A stretch of DNA of 64,000 bases from Alkalihalobacillus bogoriensis ATCC BAA-922 (lineage in GTDB: Bacteria; Bacillota; Bacilli; Bacillales; Bacillaceae_F). The stretch lies in the NCBI RefSeq assembly GCF_000621445.1, contig NZ_JHYI01000013.1, positions 124,001 through 188,000 of the forward strand. The letters run 5' to 3'. Below, in pieces: positions 9,086 to 17,165 of the stretch. The notes below the pieces were generated by a model. That model did no database searches. It was not told where the DNA came from and saw only the letters and a program-made list of their open reading frames with translations. Position numbers and translations under genes: made by a program. Position 1 is the first letter of the stretch. Each line of letters opens with the position of its first letter.

Positions 9086-9262
9086 TTAGCTATCAAGAGG
9101 ATTTCCTCCATTGTCTAAACAACTAGCATTAGAGCGACCAGGATGAGTTTCAGATTTCCCATCAGAAACATCAAAACAATCAGCATTGGCATTTCCAGGC
9201 CCATTAAATGTCATACTGACATCAAGTGTTTCTAACATTGGTTGGTTCCATGTTTTCTTCAT
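9086..9262 (-). CDS. Lasso peptide precursor 1 (paeninodin-like leader, 39-residue core)
   Basis: A 58-residue precursor. The leader MKKTWNQPMLETLDVSMTF matches paeninodin-type leaders (MKKEWxxPxLEVLxVxMTM). With the conserved Thr at -2, the core begins NGPGNANAD, giving a nine-residue ring closed from Asn1 to Asp9 if the pattern holds. The remaining 30 residues are a long tail containing Cys10 and Cys29 and ending in PLDS. Known members start with Ala or Gly and are much shorter, so Asn1, the length and the cysteines are unusual. I chose the ATG at 9262: GGAGG lies 8 bp upstream, and an in-frame GTG at 9271 is part of that Shine-Dalgarno. The final Ser is the likely kinase target. It lies 15 bp after cyclase 1. 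Confidence 0.85.
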   Translation of the reverse strand: MKKTWNQPMLETLDVSMTFNGPGNANADCFDVSDGKSETHPGRSNASCLDNGGNPLDS

Positions 9263-9277
9263 CTTTATCACCTCCCT

Positions 9278-11227
9278 TCAAAAATGATGATGAAAAAAGC
9301 GAGCAACTATGAAACAACGAGTTGCGATTTTATATTCATCTTTTGTTATTAACTCTGGTTCTCTTTTTTTCTCAAGAACTGATATTGAGTTTTTTAGTTT
9401 TTTCATATCTATCATTTCTTTTAAAACAGAATCGTTAGATATTTGCTTTAATTCATGTATAAACTCATTCCAATGTGGTTGCATTCTTTGAATCGTATCC
9501 GCACCTTGAAACCCTCGTTGATGTTGGTTGGTGATAATTTTTTTCGGAAGTCGGTGATTCATCGCTCTTCGAATTAATGATCTTTCAATACCTTTAGCAA
9601 CATATTGTTCTTCTGGGACAGCTAAACAAAACCGTATAACTCTTATATCATTTGTTGGGTCCCTATCCCATAACGAGTAGCGTAAAGATAATTTCGTTCC
9701 AGCTACCCCACTTTTATTCCAAGGAAACAGCTGTTGATAATACCAATTCCGATAATTGTTTAAGCCTTTGACTGTTACTCCAAATTGGTCCATATGATAA
9801 AGAGCTAATTTATCGTAAACTTTTGTTTTTAAAGAAAATCCTTCATTAATAATAGCTAAAGAGTTTTGGTCAGTTTGCTGTTTATATCCTCCTCCAAAGG
9901 GAAAAGGAAATGCTTTTTTTGCTATATAGGGTAGAACTATTGATTTCCCAGTTCGATGCTGGTGACAAAACTCGTTTAACTGTTGATTTAATCGCATCCA
10001 CTTCAGCTTTTTTAGTAAATTAGTATAATACTCATATGTTAAATTCCAAGATCCCCAAGATATTGAGTGATTTCCTCGTGCACCATTTAAAAGCACTTTC
10101 ACTCCCTTTTTATGGGCTCTAGAAGTGATTCCATGTAGCCAATAGGCATTTTCAAAAAATTTATAAGGCATTTCCAAGACAGATAGAAACTCTTCGACTT
10201 CTTCAAGCGGATTTTTATTCTCAAACGATAAATATTCATCTTCAATATTCCCTACAAAATTAACGGTTTCTTTTATCCACGATCTTTCATCTGGAATATA
10301 ATCATCGGAAGTCCAATCCGTAAATCCTTCCATTGGAACAGAGCTAAACGTATTCAATTTCTTATTTTCCTGCTTTAATGCATTTGCTGCAAAATACACA
10401 ACTGAACCTGAATCAAGTCCACCGCTTAAATGGGAACCAACATGGCCTAGCGTTCTTAGCCTACTTTTTACAGCCTGATTTAACACATCCCGAAAAGCTT
10501 CTTCATACTCTTCATTATTCTTAAAAGTTAGTCTTTCAGTTTCTGGGAAGGTGAAATATCTAGTAACGGTTACTCTTCCATCCTTCACTGACAAGCAATG
10601 AGAAGGGGGAATTTGATAAATCGATTGATACGGTGTCGCATTCATATCTACCGCTTCTACCATCGTTGGTATAGCTAAAAACTCAGCTAACCACTGTTCA
10701 TTCATGCTCTTTTTAATAAAAGGTAAAGTGAATAGCGGATTTATTATCGTACAAAAAGCAAAGAAGTTTTTATTATTAAAGAAGTAAAGGGTTCGTGCTC
10801 CAGAAAAGTCTCTCGCACCAAACAACTTTTTTTCTTTTATATCCCAAATTATAAATGCAAAATCTCCAATAAGATGTTTTGGTACATCTTCTCCCCATTT
10901 TGCATAAGCCAATATAATAAGTTGACTATCTGGCATTGTTTTTCTCATTGAATGCGGGATTTGTAATCGGTCAAATAACTCATCACGATTATCAATGATT
11001 GCATCCGAACAAATGACAAGTTGCCTTTCACTATCGTAAAAAGGTTGTGGTTCATGTTTCGATTCCGGTGTAATCCATTGGTGTAAACAAGAGAGAAACA
11101 CACCTTCATCTTCCCACTTATTAAAACTGTCAAAAGGAAAAGATGACATAACGTCCATTACATTAGAACCGTATGATTCAGGTATTGTTGAATGTTGGTG
11201 TGAGATGATTCCTAAAATGGCACTCAT
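9278..11227 (-). CDS. Lasso peptide cyclase 1 (asparagine synthetase-like, C protein)
   Basis: About 649 residues, homologous to asparagine synthetase B and to McjC-type lasso cyclases, which activate the ring Asp/Glu with ATP and close the isopeptide bond. The protein begins MSAILGIISH; the residue after Met is Ser and not the catalytic Cys of a working glutaminase, as expected for a cyclase. The ATP-binding SGGLDSGS motif is clear in HVGSHLSGGLDSGSVVYFAA (about residue 270). The ATG at 11227 has AAAGGAAGAG upstream; a longer reading from 11269 has no Shine-Dalgarno. A promoter-like pair lies at 11412-11439, and precursor 1 follows 15 bp downstream. Confidence 0.9.
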   Translation of the reverse strand: MSAILGIISHQHSTIPESYGSNVMDVMSSFPFDSFNKWEDEGVFLSCLHQWITPESKHEPQPFYDSERQLVICSDAIIDNRDELFDRLQIPHSMRKTMPDSQLIILAYAKWGEDVPKHLIGDFAFIIWDIKEKKLFGARDFSGARTLYFFNNKNFFAFCTIINPLFTLPFIKKSMNEQWLAEFLAIPTMVEAVDMNATPYQSIYQIPPSHCLSVKDGRVTVTRYFTFPETERLTFKNNEEYEEAFRDVLNQAVKSRLRTLGHVGSHLSGGLDSGSVVYFAANALKQENKKLNTFSSVPMEGFTDWTSDDYIPDERSWIKETVNFVGNIEDEYLSFENKNPLEEVEEFLSVLEMPYKFFENAYWLHGITSRAHKKGVKVLLNGARGNHSISWGSWNLTYEYYTNLLKKLKWMRLNQQLNEFCHQHRTGKSIVLPYIAKKAFPFPFGGGYKQQTDQNSLAIINEGFSLKTKVYDKLALYHMDQFGVTVKGLNNYRNWYYQQLFPWNKSGVAGTKLSLRYSLWDRDPTNDIRVIRFCLAVPEEQYVAKGIERSLIRRAMNHRLPKKIITNQHQRGFQGADTIQRMQPHWNEFIHELKQISNDSVLKEMIDMKKLKNSISVLEKKREPELITKDEYKIATRCFIVARFFHHHF

Positions 11228-11411
11228 GTCTGTTTTCTCTTCCTTTCTCTCGTTCTTTTTTAAGAACATTCAAAGTATAAAAAATGGAGGTAATTACTTT
11301 ATTACCTAAAGTCGCTTTTTAATATCTAATTTCTTTATATTGAACTACCAGATAAAAAATAAAATGTAAAATTATATCAATGATGTTCTTAATAAAGAAT
11401 TCTATATTAAT

Positions 11412-11439
11412 AAAATAACATAATTTCTAAACTTGTCAA
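11412..11439 (-). promoter_or_regulatory. Putative promoter for cyclase 1-precursor 1 transcript
   Basis: On the minus strand a consensus TTGACA (11439-11434) is followed after 16 bases by TATTTT (11417-11412). It stands between the R1 repeat and cyclase 1, downstream of the terminator of the first precursor pair, where an independent promoter would be needed. Confidence 0.5.
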
Positions 11440-11454
11440 CAGGTATAATCAAAT

Positions 11455-11590
11455 AAGAAAAACGCGGGAGCGTCTTTTCGTTTCAAGCGAAGTGTGGAGC
11501 CCTGCCCGCTTTTAACAGTGAACCCCAAGTGCTCTTCTAGAATAAGCTTTCAAAGCTTCACTACTAGACCAAATTTTTATGCTTTCTTAT
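11455..11590. repeat. R1 dispersed intergenic repeat, copy a (medium form)
   Basis: Begins AAGAAAAACGCGGGAGCGTC and continues through TTTCAAGCGAAGTGTGGAGC, CCCGCTTTTAACAGTGAA, GAATAAGCTTTCAAAGCTTC and an AAATTTTTATGCTTTCTTAT end. Compared with copies b and c it lacks an internal block of about 40 bp that contains CGCAGGTGCGCAG. It carries no open reading frame and lies between the two lasso cyclase-precursor pairs. Confidence 0.75.
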
Positions 11591-11622
11591 TTTTAAAAAA
11601 AGAAAGCCTCCGTAAGAGGCTT
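11591..11622 (-). terminator. Intrinsic terminator after lasso precursor 2
   Basis: On the minus strand a 7-bp stem AAGCCTC/GAGGCTT with a five-base loop is followed by TTCTTTTTTT. It lies 30 bp after the stop of precursor 2 and should end the cyclase 2-precursor 2 message. Confidence 0.75.
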
Positions 11623-11651
11623 ATATTTTATTAATGAAAAAAAATTACTCT

Positions 11652-11786
11652 TTAACTCCATGTCAAATCTTCTCTCGGTGTTCCATCTGGATAAGTTTGG
11701 TCAAGATGATCCCCATTATTTGGATTAGCCATCGTCATTTGTACTTCTAACACTTCTAGTGATGGTGTTTGCCATTCTTTTTTCAT
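11652..11786 (-). CDS. Lasso peptide precursor 2 (small gene, 44 aa)
   Basis: A 44-residue precursor with leader MKKEWQTPSLEVLEVQMTM, almost identical to paeninodin-type leaders. Using the Thr(-2) rule the core begins ANPNNGDHLDQTYPDG and ends EDLTWS, 25 residues in all. The acidic ring acceptor is unclear: Asp7 gives a seven-residue ring, while Asp10 would be too far unless the leader is cut one residue later (Asn1 to Asp9). The ATG has GGAGGTGAT upstream and the gene follows cyclase 2 by 14 bp, mirroring the cyclase 1-precursor 1 order. The final Ser matches a substrate of the HPr-like kinase. It is too short for ordinary gene callers. Confidence 0.88.
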   Translation of the reverse strand: MKKEWQTPSLEVLEVQMTMANPNNGDHLDQTYPDGTPREDLTWS

Positions 11787-11800
11787 AACATCACCTCCTT

Positions 11801-13744
11801 TCAAGAAAAAGTTTTAATAAAACGAGATAATATAATCGTTCTCATTAATAATTTTATATGTGTATTCACAGCGTCATTAGAATCGAATTCTCTAGTAGCG
11901 ATGTTCTCGCGTGCTTGCTCTATTACTTTAGCATTGACGTACTTAAATAACTCTTCATCCTCTTTCAACTCATCTACCTCTACTAAAAATTTTTCCCAAT
12001 GTGGTTTCATTCGATGAAGCCAGTCAGTCCCTTGTACGCCACGATTTTTTTGATTTAAACGAATTCGATTAGGTAAGTAATGCTCAGTCGCTCTCCGTAT
12101 TAATGCTCTATCAATACCGTCTTGAACATATTGTTCTTCTGGTACGGACAAGCAAAATTGAATCACACGTTTGTCATTTGTTGGATCTCTTTTCCATACT
12201 CCATGTTGTAATGACAGTTTACAGTCCAATGTATTTGTTGCATTCCAATGGAAAACATCTTGAAAATGCCTTATGCGAAGTTCAAACATATCATTCGATT
12301 GAAACCAACCAGTCTCACCTATTCCGAATTTCTTTAGCTTTTCATACACGTTTGTCCTCTCAGCAAAAGCAGGATCAATTATTGTGGGCAGTGTATAATA
12401 TGAATTATTTGAGAACATTCTTTCTACAGAAGGAAAAGCTAGCTTCAATATTGTTGGAATTCTTCTAAATCGAGCGCCACCAGCACGTTGGCTATACATA
12501 TGTAACTCTTTTGCAAGTCGAATCCACCTTAAACGCCTTACTAGCAAGGCGTAATAACTAAGAGCATGCCCCCAAGAAATCGTGAAATTCCCCCGACCGC
12601 CTGATAATAGAATTCCAATGTCTCTTTTTTGGGCTTCTTCAAACATCCCTTTGACCCAGAAAGAATTTTCAAAATATTTATAGGGCATTTCTATGTCTGA
12701 TACTAACCCATCGATCATGGAGTATGAATCTTTTTGGTTAAAATCAAAATAAAAATCTTTAACTCCCCCAACAAAACGAACAGTTGATTGAACATTCGGC
12801 TTTTCATTTGCCACTAAATGTTTCGGAGTAAAATCGGTAAAATCAGCTGGTGGAATATAACTAAAGGTCATTAGTGATTGCTTTTTAGACTGTAACTCTT
12901 TTGCTGCAAAACTTACGACAGAGCCCGAGTCAAGACCGCCACTTAAATGGGAGCCAATTTTTCGAAACGTTCGCACTTTAGATTTCACCGCTTGTTGAAA
13001 GACATCATGAAAAGCTTCAACATATTCATGATCCGATTTAAATTTCATTTTTTTAGTTCGTTGAAATGAACAATACCTAATTTCCTTTACCTTATTCTCA
13101 TTGCAAAAAATACTATGAGATGGTTGAACTTGATATATATTTTGATATGGTGTAATTGAAGCATTTGCGGTATCAACTACAGCTGTTATCGCTAAGTATT
13201 CTGCTAACCAATTTTCATTTAGAATTTTTCTTTGCTCAGAATAACAAAACAGCGGTTCGATCGTTGTACTAAAAACGATAATATCGTCATTGTAAAAATA
13301 ATATAATGTTCGAGTTCCAGAGAAGTCACGAGCAGCAAAACAATTATTGTTTCGCTCATCCCAAATGACAAAGGCATAGTCACCAATTAAATGTTGCAGA
13401 CACTGCTCTCCCCATTTGTCATAAGCTAGTAAAATTAACTCACAATCTCCTATGCTGTTTCTCCTCTTTCTTTCAACCTGCAGTAAATCAAATAACTCAT
13501 CCCGATTATCAATAATTGCATCTGCTGTAATCGCTAATTTTCTTTCTTTGTCGTAATATGGATTTCGTTCATTAATTGATTCTGGCGTAATCCATTGAGC
13601 ATGACAGCCGAAAAAAATCTTATTATTGTAAATTGTTTGGTGAGCGTTAGCCGGATACTTTTTAAAGCAAGCCATCATATTACTAGCCTTCTCTATATCG
13701 ATGTCATTTTTTCTTCTAGAGAATATCCCTGCTATTGCACTCAT
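11801..13744 (-). CDS. Lasso peptide cyclase 2 (asparagine synthetase-like, C protein)
   Basis: About 647 residues, the same family as cyclase 1 and aligning along the whole length, but clearly diverged. It starts MSAIAGIFSRRKND, again without a Cys after Met, so the glutaminase site is inactive. The synthetase P-loop is GSHLSGGLDSGSVVSFAA, and RDPTNDKRVIQFCLSVPEEQ is shared almost exactly with the other cyclase. The start at 13744 has AGGAGTGA upstream; the upstream in-frame GTG codons are not needed. It is directly followed by precursor 2, suggesting that each cyclase is dedicated to the adjacent precursor. GalE lies 93 bp upstream on the same strand. Confidence 0.9.
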   Translation of the reverse strand: MSAIAGIFSRRKNDIDIEKASNMMACFKKYPANAHQTIYNNKIFFGCHAQWITPESINERNPYYDKERKLAITADAIIDNRDELFDLLQVERKRRNSIGDCELILLAYDKWGEQCLQHLIGDYAFVIWDERNNNCFAARDFSGTRTLYYFYNDDIIVFSTTIEPLFCYSEQRKILNENWLAEYLAITAVVDTANASITPYQNIYQVQPSHSIFCNENKVKEIRYCSFQRTKKMKFKSDHEYVEAFHDVFQQAVKSKVRTFRKIGSHLSGGLDSGSVVSFAAKELQSKKQSLMTFSYIPPADFTDFTPKHLVANEKPNVQSTVRFVGGVKDFYFDFNQKDSYSMIDGLVSDIEMPYKYFENSFWVKGMFEEAQKRDIGILLSGGRGNFTISWGHALSYYALLVRRLRWIRLAKELHMYSQRAGGARFRRIPTILKLAFPSVERMFSNNSYYTLPTIIDPAFAERTNVYEKLKKFGIGETGWFQSNDMFELRIRHFQDVFHWNATNTLDCKLSLQHGVWKRDPTNDKRVIQFCLSVPEEQYVQDGIDRALIRRATEHYLPNRIRLNQKNRGVQGTDWLHRMKPHWEKFLVEVDELKEDEELFKYVNAKVIEQARENIATREFDSNDAVNTHIKLLMRTIILSRFIKTFS

Positions 13745-13837
13745 CACAAACTCACTCCTTTGTCCAACCACTTTTCTTGTTCTTTATTAAGTACGACATT
13801 TCCATTAAAATTCCTTTTTAAATTAAAACTTTTTTTG

Positions 13838-14866
13838 TTACACGGATTGTATTTCTTTTTCATAGCCTAGTGGATTTGTTTTTTGCCAGCGCCATGCATC
13901 TTCACACATTTCATAAAGCCCTTTTGTTGCTTTCCAATTTAATTCCTCTTTTGCTTTAGACGGATCCGCATAACTTACTGCAATATCCCCTGGTCTTGGA
14001 TCAACAATTTTATATGGAATAGGCTTTCCGATGACTTGTTCAAATGCTGAAACAACATCCAATACACTATAACCAATTCCTGTTCCTAAGTTATAAGCAT
14101 GAACCCCGTTATTTTGTACAACAGATTCAAGTGCGCGTAAATGACCGTTTGCCAAATCGACAACATGAATATAATCTCTTACTCCAGTACCATCATGAGT
14201 CTTATATTGATTTCCAAATACTTTTAATTCTTGTAATCTACCAGATGCAACTTGAGTAATAAAAGGCATTAAGTTATTAGGAATTCCATTCGGGTCTTCA
14301 CCAATTAACCCACTTTCATGTGCTCCTACTGGATTGAAATAACGAAGAAGAGCTATACTCCACTTTGGATTCGCAATGGACAAGTCTTGTAATATTTCTT
14401 CAATCATTTGCTTTGTTTTTCCATATGGATTTGTCGCTTGTAGTGGCAAATCTTCCGATAAAGGAACTGTTTCCTGTGCACCATAAACCGTTGCAGATGA
14501 ACTAAACACAATCTGATGAACACCGTATTTTTCCATGACGTCACAAAGTAATAAAGTCCCCGTGATATTATTATGGTAATACAAGAATGGCTTTGCTACT
14601 GATTCCCCAACTGCTTTTAATCCAGCAAAATGAATCACCGCATCAATTTGATGCTGAGAGAAAATCGTTTCTAGTAATTGTCGATTAAGTAAATCGCCAT
14701 GAAAAAACTTTATATCTTTACCTGTAATTTGTCTAACACGTTGTAGAGCTACATGACTACTATTCGATAAGTTATCAATGACTGTAACGGTATGACCCGC
14801 GTTTAATAACTCAATACAAGTATGTGAACCGATATAGCCTGAACCACCTGTTACTAGAATGTTCAT
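13838..14866 (-). CDS. galE: UDP-glucose 4-epimerase
   Basis: Extended short-chain dehydrogenase of 342 residues that interconverts UDP-glucose/UDP-galactose (or the GlcNAc forms). The NAD-binding GxxGxxG is [13 protein letters not shown] at the N-terminus, the catalytic SSSATVYG and Y-x-x-x-K (NPYGKTKQM, about residue 148) are present, and [15 protein letters not shown] is typical of GalE. The ATG has a GGGGAGGGAA Shine-Dalgarno. It sits 58 bp beyond the last glycosyltransferase, just after a terminator, leaving little room for its own promoter. It probably supplies UDP-galactose or UDP-GalNAc to the exopolysaccharide pathway. Confidence 0.95.
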   Translation of the reverse strand: MNILVTGGSGYIGSHTCIELLNAGHTVTVIDNLSNSSHVALQRVRQITGKDIKFFHGDLLNRQLLETIFSQHQIDAVIHFAGLKAVGESVAKPFLYYHNNITGTLLLCDVMEKYGVHQIVFSSSATVYGAQETVPLSEDLPLQATNPYGKTKQMIEEILQDLSIANPKWSIALLRYFNPVGAHESGLIGEDPNGIPNNLMPFITQVASGRLQELKVFGNQYKTHDGTGVRDYIHVVDLANGHLRALESVVQNNGVHAYNLGTGIGYSVLDVVSAFEQVIGKPIPYKIVDPRPGDIAVSYADPSKAKEELNWKATKGLYEMCEDAWRWQKTNPLGYEKEIQSV

Positions 14867-14890
14867 GGACTTTTCCCTCCCCTTAAAAAT

Positions 14891-14926
14891 AAAAAAGCTG
14901 TTATGTAATTAACATAAAGCTTTTTT
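14891..14926 (-). terminator. Intrinsic terminator at the end of the glycosyltransferase block
   Basis: Stem AAAAAAGCT-TTATGT / ACATAA-AGCTTTTTT with a small loop; on the minus strand it ends in a run of six T. It overlaps the stop codon of the glycosyltransferase gene and lies only 24 bp before the galE start. Confidence 0.75.
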
Positions 14927-15980
14927 AAACAGGTATTTTATTTAGAAGCTTTAACAATAACTTTTTAGGCCCTTGTTTCTTATAAATGCGTTTCCCTTTG
15001 TTATATAAATAGTCTACATTTTGACTTTTTATAGCCTGTAAATATTCTTCTGGCAAGACCTTATTAGCCGCTTCATTTTTTGTACACTTCAATACAATCG
15101 GATGATTACAATATTCTTTAATTTTCAACTTGATTTCACTTTCATTTTTACTACTTAAAAATAAATTATATAAACACGTTTCAAATGTATTTAATAACAT
15201 GATACTAATTCCATTCATCTCTTTTTGAAATGTCGGTTGATAAAATTGTTGAATGACTTCTTCTTGGATTAAATATCCATTAATCATATCTTCAAAAAGA
15301 TAGGGCATAAACTTACTCGTAAAACCACCTGTACGATAATAATAAAGTGGCTCATTAATAACTTTAACCTTGTTTACATTCAATAATACTTCCATATTAT
15401 AAAACAAGTCTTCACCCATAAATTTTATTTTATCTAAATATCTACCAGATGTTATTAACTTCTCTTTTTTATAAAGTTTAGCGAATAGGGATGGTGAAAA
15501 TGCATGCCCATGAAGAAAGGCTTCAACAAGCTTATCTTTAATTTCATTTCCTTCATAAACTTTGTTATTATAATAGTGACTTTCATTTGCTCGCTTAAAA
15601 ATATAGCCATTACCGAATACTTTATATGTTTGACAAGCTGTAACATCTGCTTGATGGAGTACTATTTCACTGTATAGTTTTTCAGCCATTTTTCTATCTA
15701 TCCAATCATCGGCATCGACAAACATTACATAAGGTGAAGTTGACTCCCCCAAACCCCGCCTTCTTGTTTTAATACTACCTTCATTCTTTTTTTCAATCAG
15801 TTTTATCCTTTTATCCATCCTTGCATACTCTCTACACAACACCGCACTGTTATCTGTCGACCCATCATTTACTAATATAATTTCAATGTCTTCTAAACTT
15901 TGAAACACTATAGACTCGATACATCTTTTTAATGCTTTTCCAGGGTTATAAATTGGAACAATAATGCTAACCTTTGTCAT
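14925..15980 (-). CDS. Family 2 glycosyltransferase
   Basis: GT-A fold glycosyltransferase of 351 residues. The N-terminus VSIIVPIYNPGKALKRCIES, the nucleotide-binding ILVNDGSTDNS and the metal-binding FVDADDWID (D-x-D) are all present within the first 100 residues; the C-terminal half is less conserved and basic. It should add one sugar from a nucleotide-sugar donor to the lipid-linked exopolysaccharide repeat on the cytoplasmic face of the membrane. Donor and linkage cannot be read from sequence. It is the last gene of the eps block, 12 bp after the preceding GT4 gene. Confidence 0.88.
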   Translation of the reverse strand: MTKVSIIVPIYNPGKALKRCIESIVFQSLEDIEIILVNDGSTDNSAVLCREYARMDKRIKLIEKKNEGSIKTRRRGLGESTSPYVMFVDADDWIDRKMAEKLYSEIVLHQADVTACQTYKVFGNGYIFKRANESHYYNNKVYEGNEIKDKLVEAFLHGHAFSPSLFAKLYKKEKLITSGRYLDKIKFMGEDLFYNMEVLLNVNKVKVINEPLYYYRTGGFTSKFMPYLFEDMINGYLIQEEVIQQFYQPTFQKEMNGISIMLLNTFETCLYNLFLSSKNESEIKLKIKEYCNHPIVLKCTKNEAANKVLPEEYLQAIKSQNVDYLYNKGKRIYKKQGPKKLLLKLLNKIPV

Positions 15981-15992
15981 TTTCCCACTCCC

Positions 15993-17138
15993 TTACTTCC
16001 CTTCACCAACAGTCAAGAGGTGTTCTTCAAATTGTTTTATGGTTTTATTATAGGTGAAGTAACTACTTCTCTTTGCACTTTTCAATGCAAAATATTCAAT
16101 TTCGCTAGGATTACTTAGAAAGTGTCTCATACCATCTCTAATACCTTTTTCACTATTTTCAGTTAGAAAACCGTATTCTCCATTGTTAAGAAGTTCAACA
16201 GACCCGCTGCAATTTGTACTAATAACTGGTAAACCTAAAAGGATTGCTTCAGCAATTGACATTGAAAACCCTTCTGTTAAAGATGGTGATATATATATAT
16301 TAGCTTTCTTCATATATTTATAAGGATTTTCTTTAAAACCAAGGAAAACTACTATATTCCTTAAAATATTGTTTTGATTTACAAATTCCTCTAAGTTCCT
16401 CCTATCAGGTCCATCTCCAATTAGTAGTAAATTAAAGTTGTATCCTTCGTTTATCAGACATAAAGATGCCGCTAACAGCCTTTTAATCCCTTTTTCTTGA
16501 CTTAATCTAGATGAACAAACAAATGTTACTTCTCCGTTAAATTCATAGTCTTTAACATTTTCATTTGCAATTTTCTCAAGTTCAGAACTGTTAATCGGAT
16601 TATATTGAACATAACACCTTTCTTTTATATTAAACTTACTACAAAAATTAGCTTTTGCATTGTTAGTTAATAGCAATATTCTATCAAACTTATAGTAAGC
16701 TCTTTTTTTATTTATCGCTTTAATTGTGTTCCATAGAGATTTTTTTTCACTCCTAAAATGATCTAACCCTCCATGTACCCACATAATTTTTTTACATTTC
16801 AACAAGCTAATTGGATATGTAAAAACATCTTTTGTTGTTATGACAACATCATACTCATCTTTACATATAAGCCTTTTAAAGATACTTGGAAAAAACATTA
16901 AAAGGTAGTAAATAACCCTTTTCATATACCAAGCTACATCACCATTAAATAAGTATATAATTTTTATATTCTTTGGTAACTTAGATATATTGACCTTATC
17001 GCCATCTACTTTATATAAGATAAACAACGTAATATCAAACATTGTACCTTTCAAACCATTTAGTGTATTAACAAGTACCTTTTCCACACCACCAATTGCC
17101 ATTACATCTGTTACAAAGAGAATTTTCTTTTTATTCAC
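15993..17138 (-). CDS. Family 4 glycosyltransferase
   Basis: GT-B fold enzyme of 381 residues. The N-terminal donor-independent domain starts ILFVTDVMAIGGVEKVLVNT. The C-terminal nucleotide-sugar domain shows SRLSQEKGIKRLLAAS, LLIGDGPDRRNLEEF and the E-x7-E type motif in SPSLTEGFSMSIAEAILLGLPVIS. It is a retaining sugar transferase of the exopolysaccharide pathway, specificity unknown. Like the other genes from 15 to 21 kb it is visibly richer in A and T than the epsA-epsN core, consistent with a separately acquired serotype-like block. Confidence 0.88.
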   Translation of the reverse strand: MNKKKILFVTDVMAIGGVEKVLVNTLNGLKGTMFDITLFILYKVDGDKVNISKLPKNIKIIYLFNGDVAWYMKRVIYYLLMFFPSIFKRLICKDEYDVVITTKDVFTYPISLLKCKKIMWVHGGLDHFRSEKKSLWNTIKAINKKRAYYKFDRILLLTNNAKANFCSKFNIKERCYVQYNPINSSELEKIANENVKDYEFNGEVTFVCSSRLSQEKGIKRLLAASLCLINEGYNFNLLLIGDGPDRRNLEEFVNQNNILRNIVVFLGFKENPYKYMKKANIYISPSLTEGFSMSIAEAILLGLPVISTNCSGSVELLNNGEYGFLTENSEKGIRDGMRHFLSNPSEIEYFALKSAKRSSYFTYNKTIKQFEEHLLTVGEGK

Positions 17139-17165
17139 GTTATACTCCTTTTTTAATTAAAGTAA

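Noticed and set aside
9309-9491. 60-codon plus-strand frame opposite cyclase 1
   Set aside because: Antisense shadow of the cyclase coding sequence.
13779-13785. Single GTTCTTT box upstream of cyclase 2 as a SinR site
   Set aside because: A lone 7-mer in AT-rich DNA is expected by chance, and no promoter could be placed beside it.
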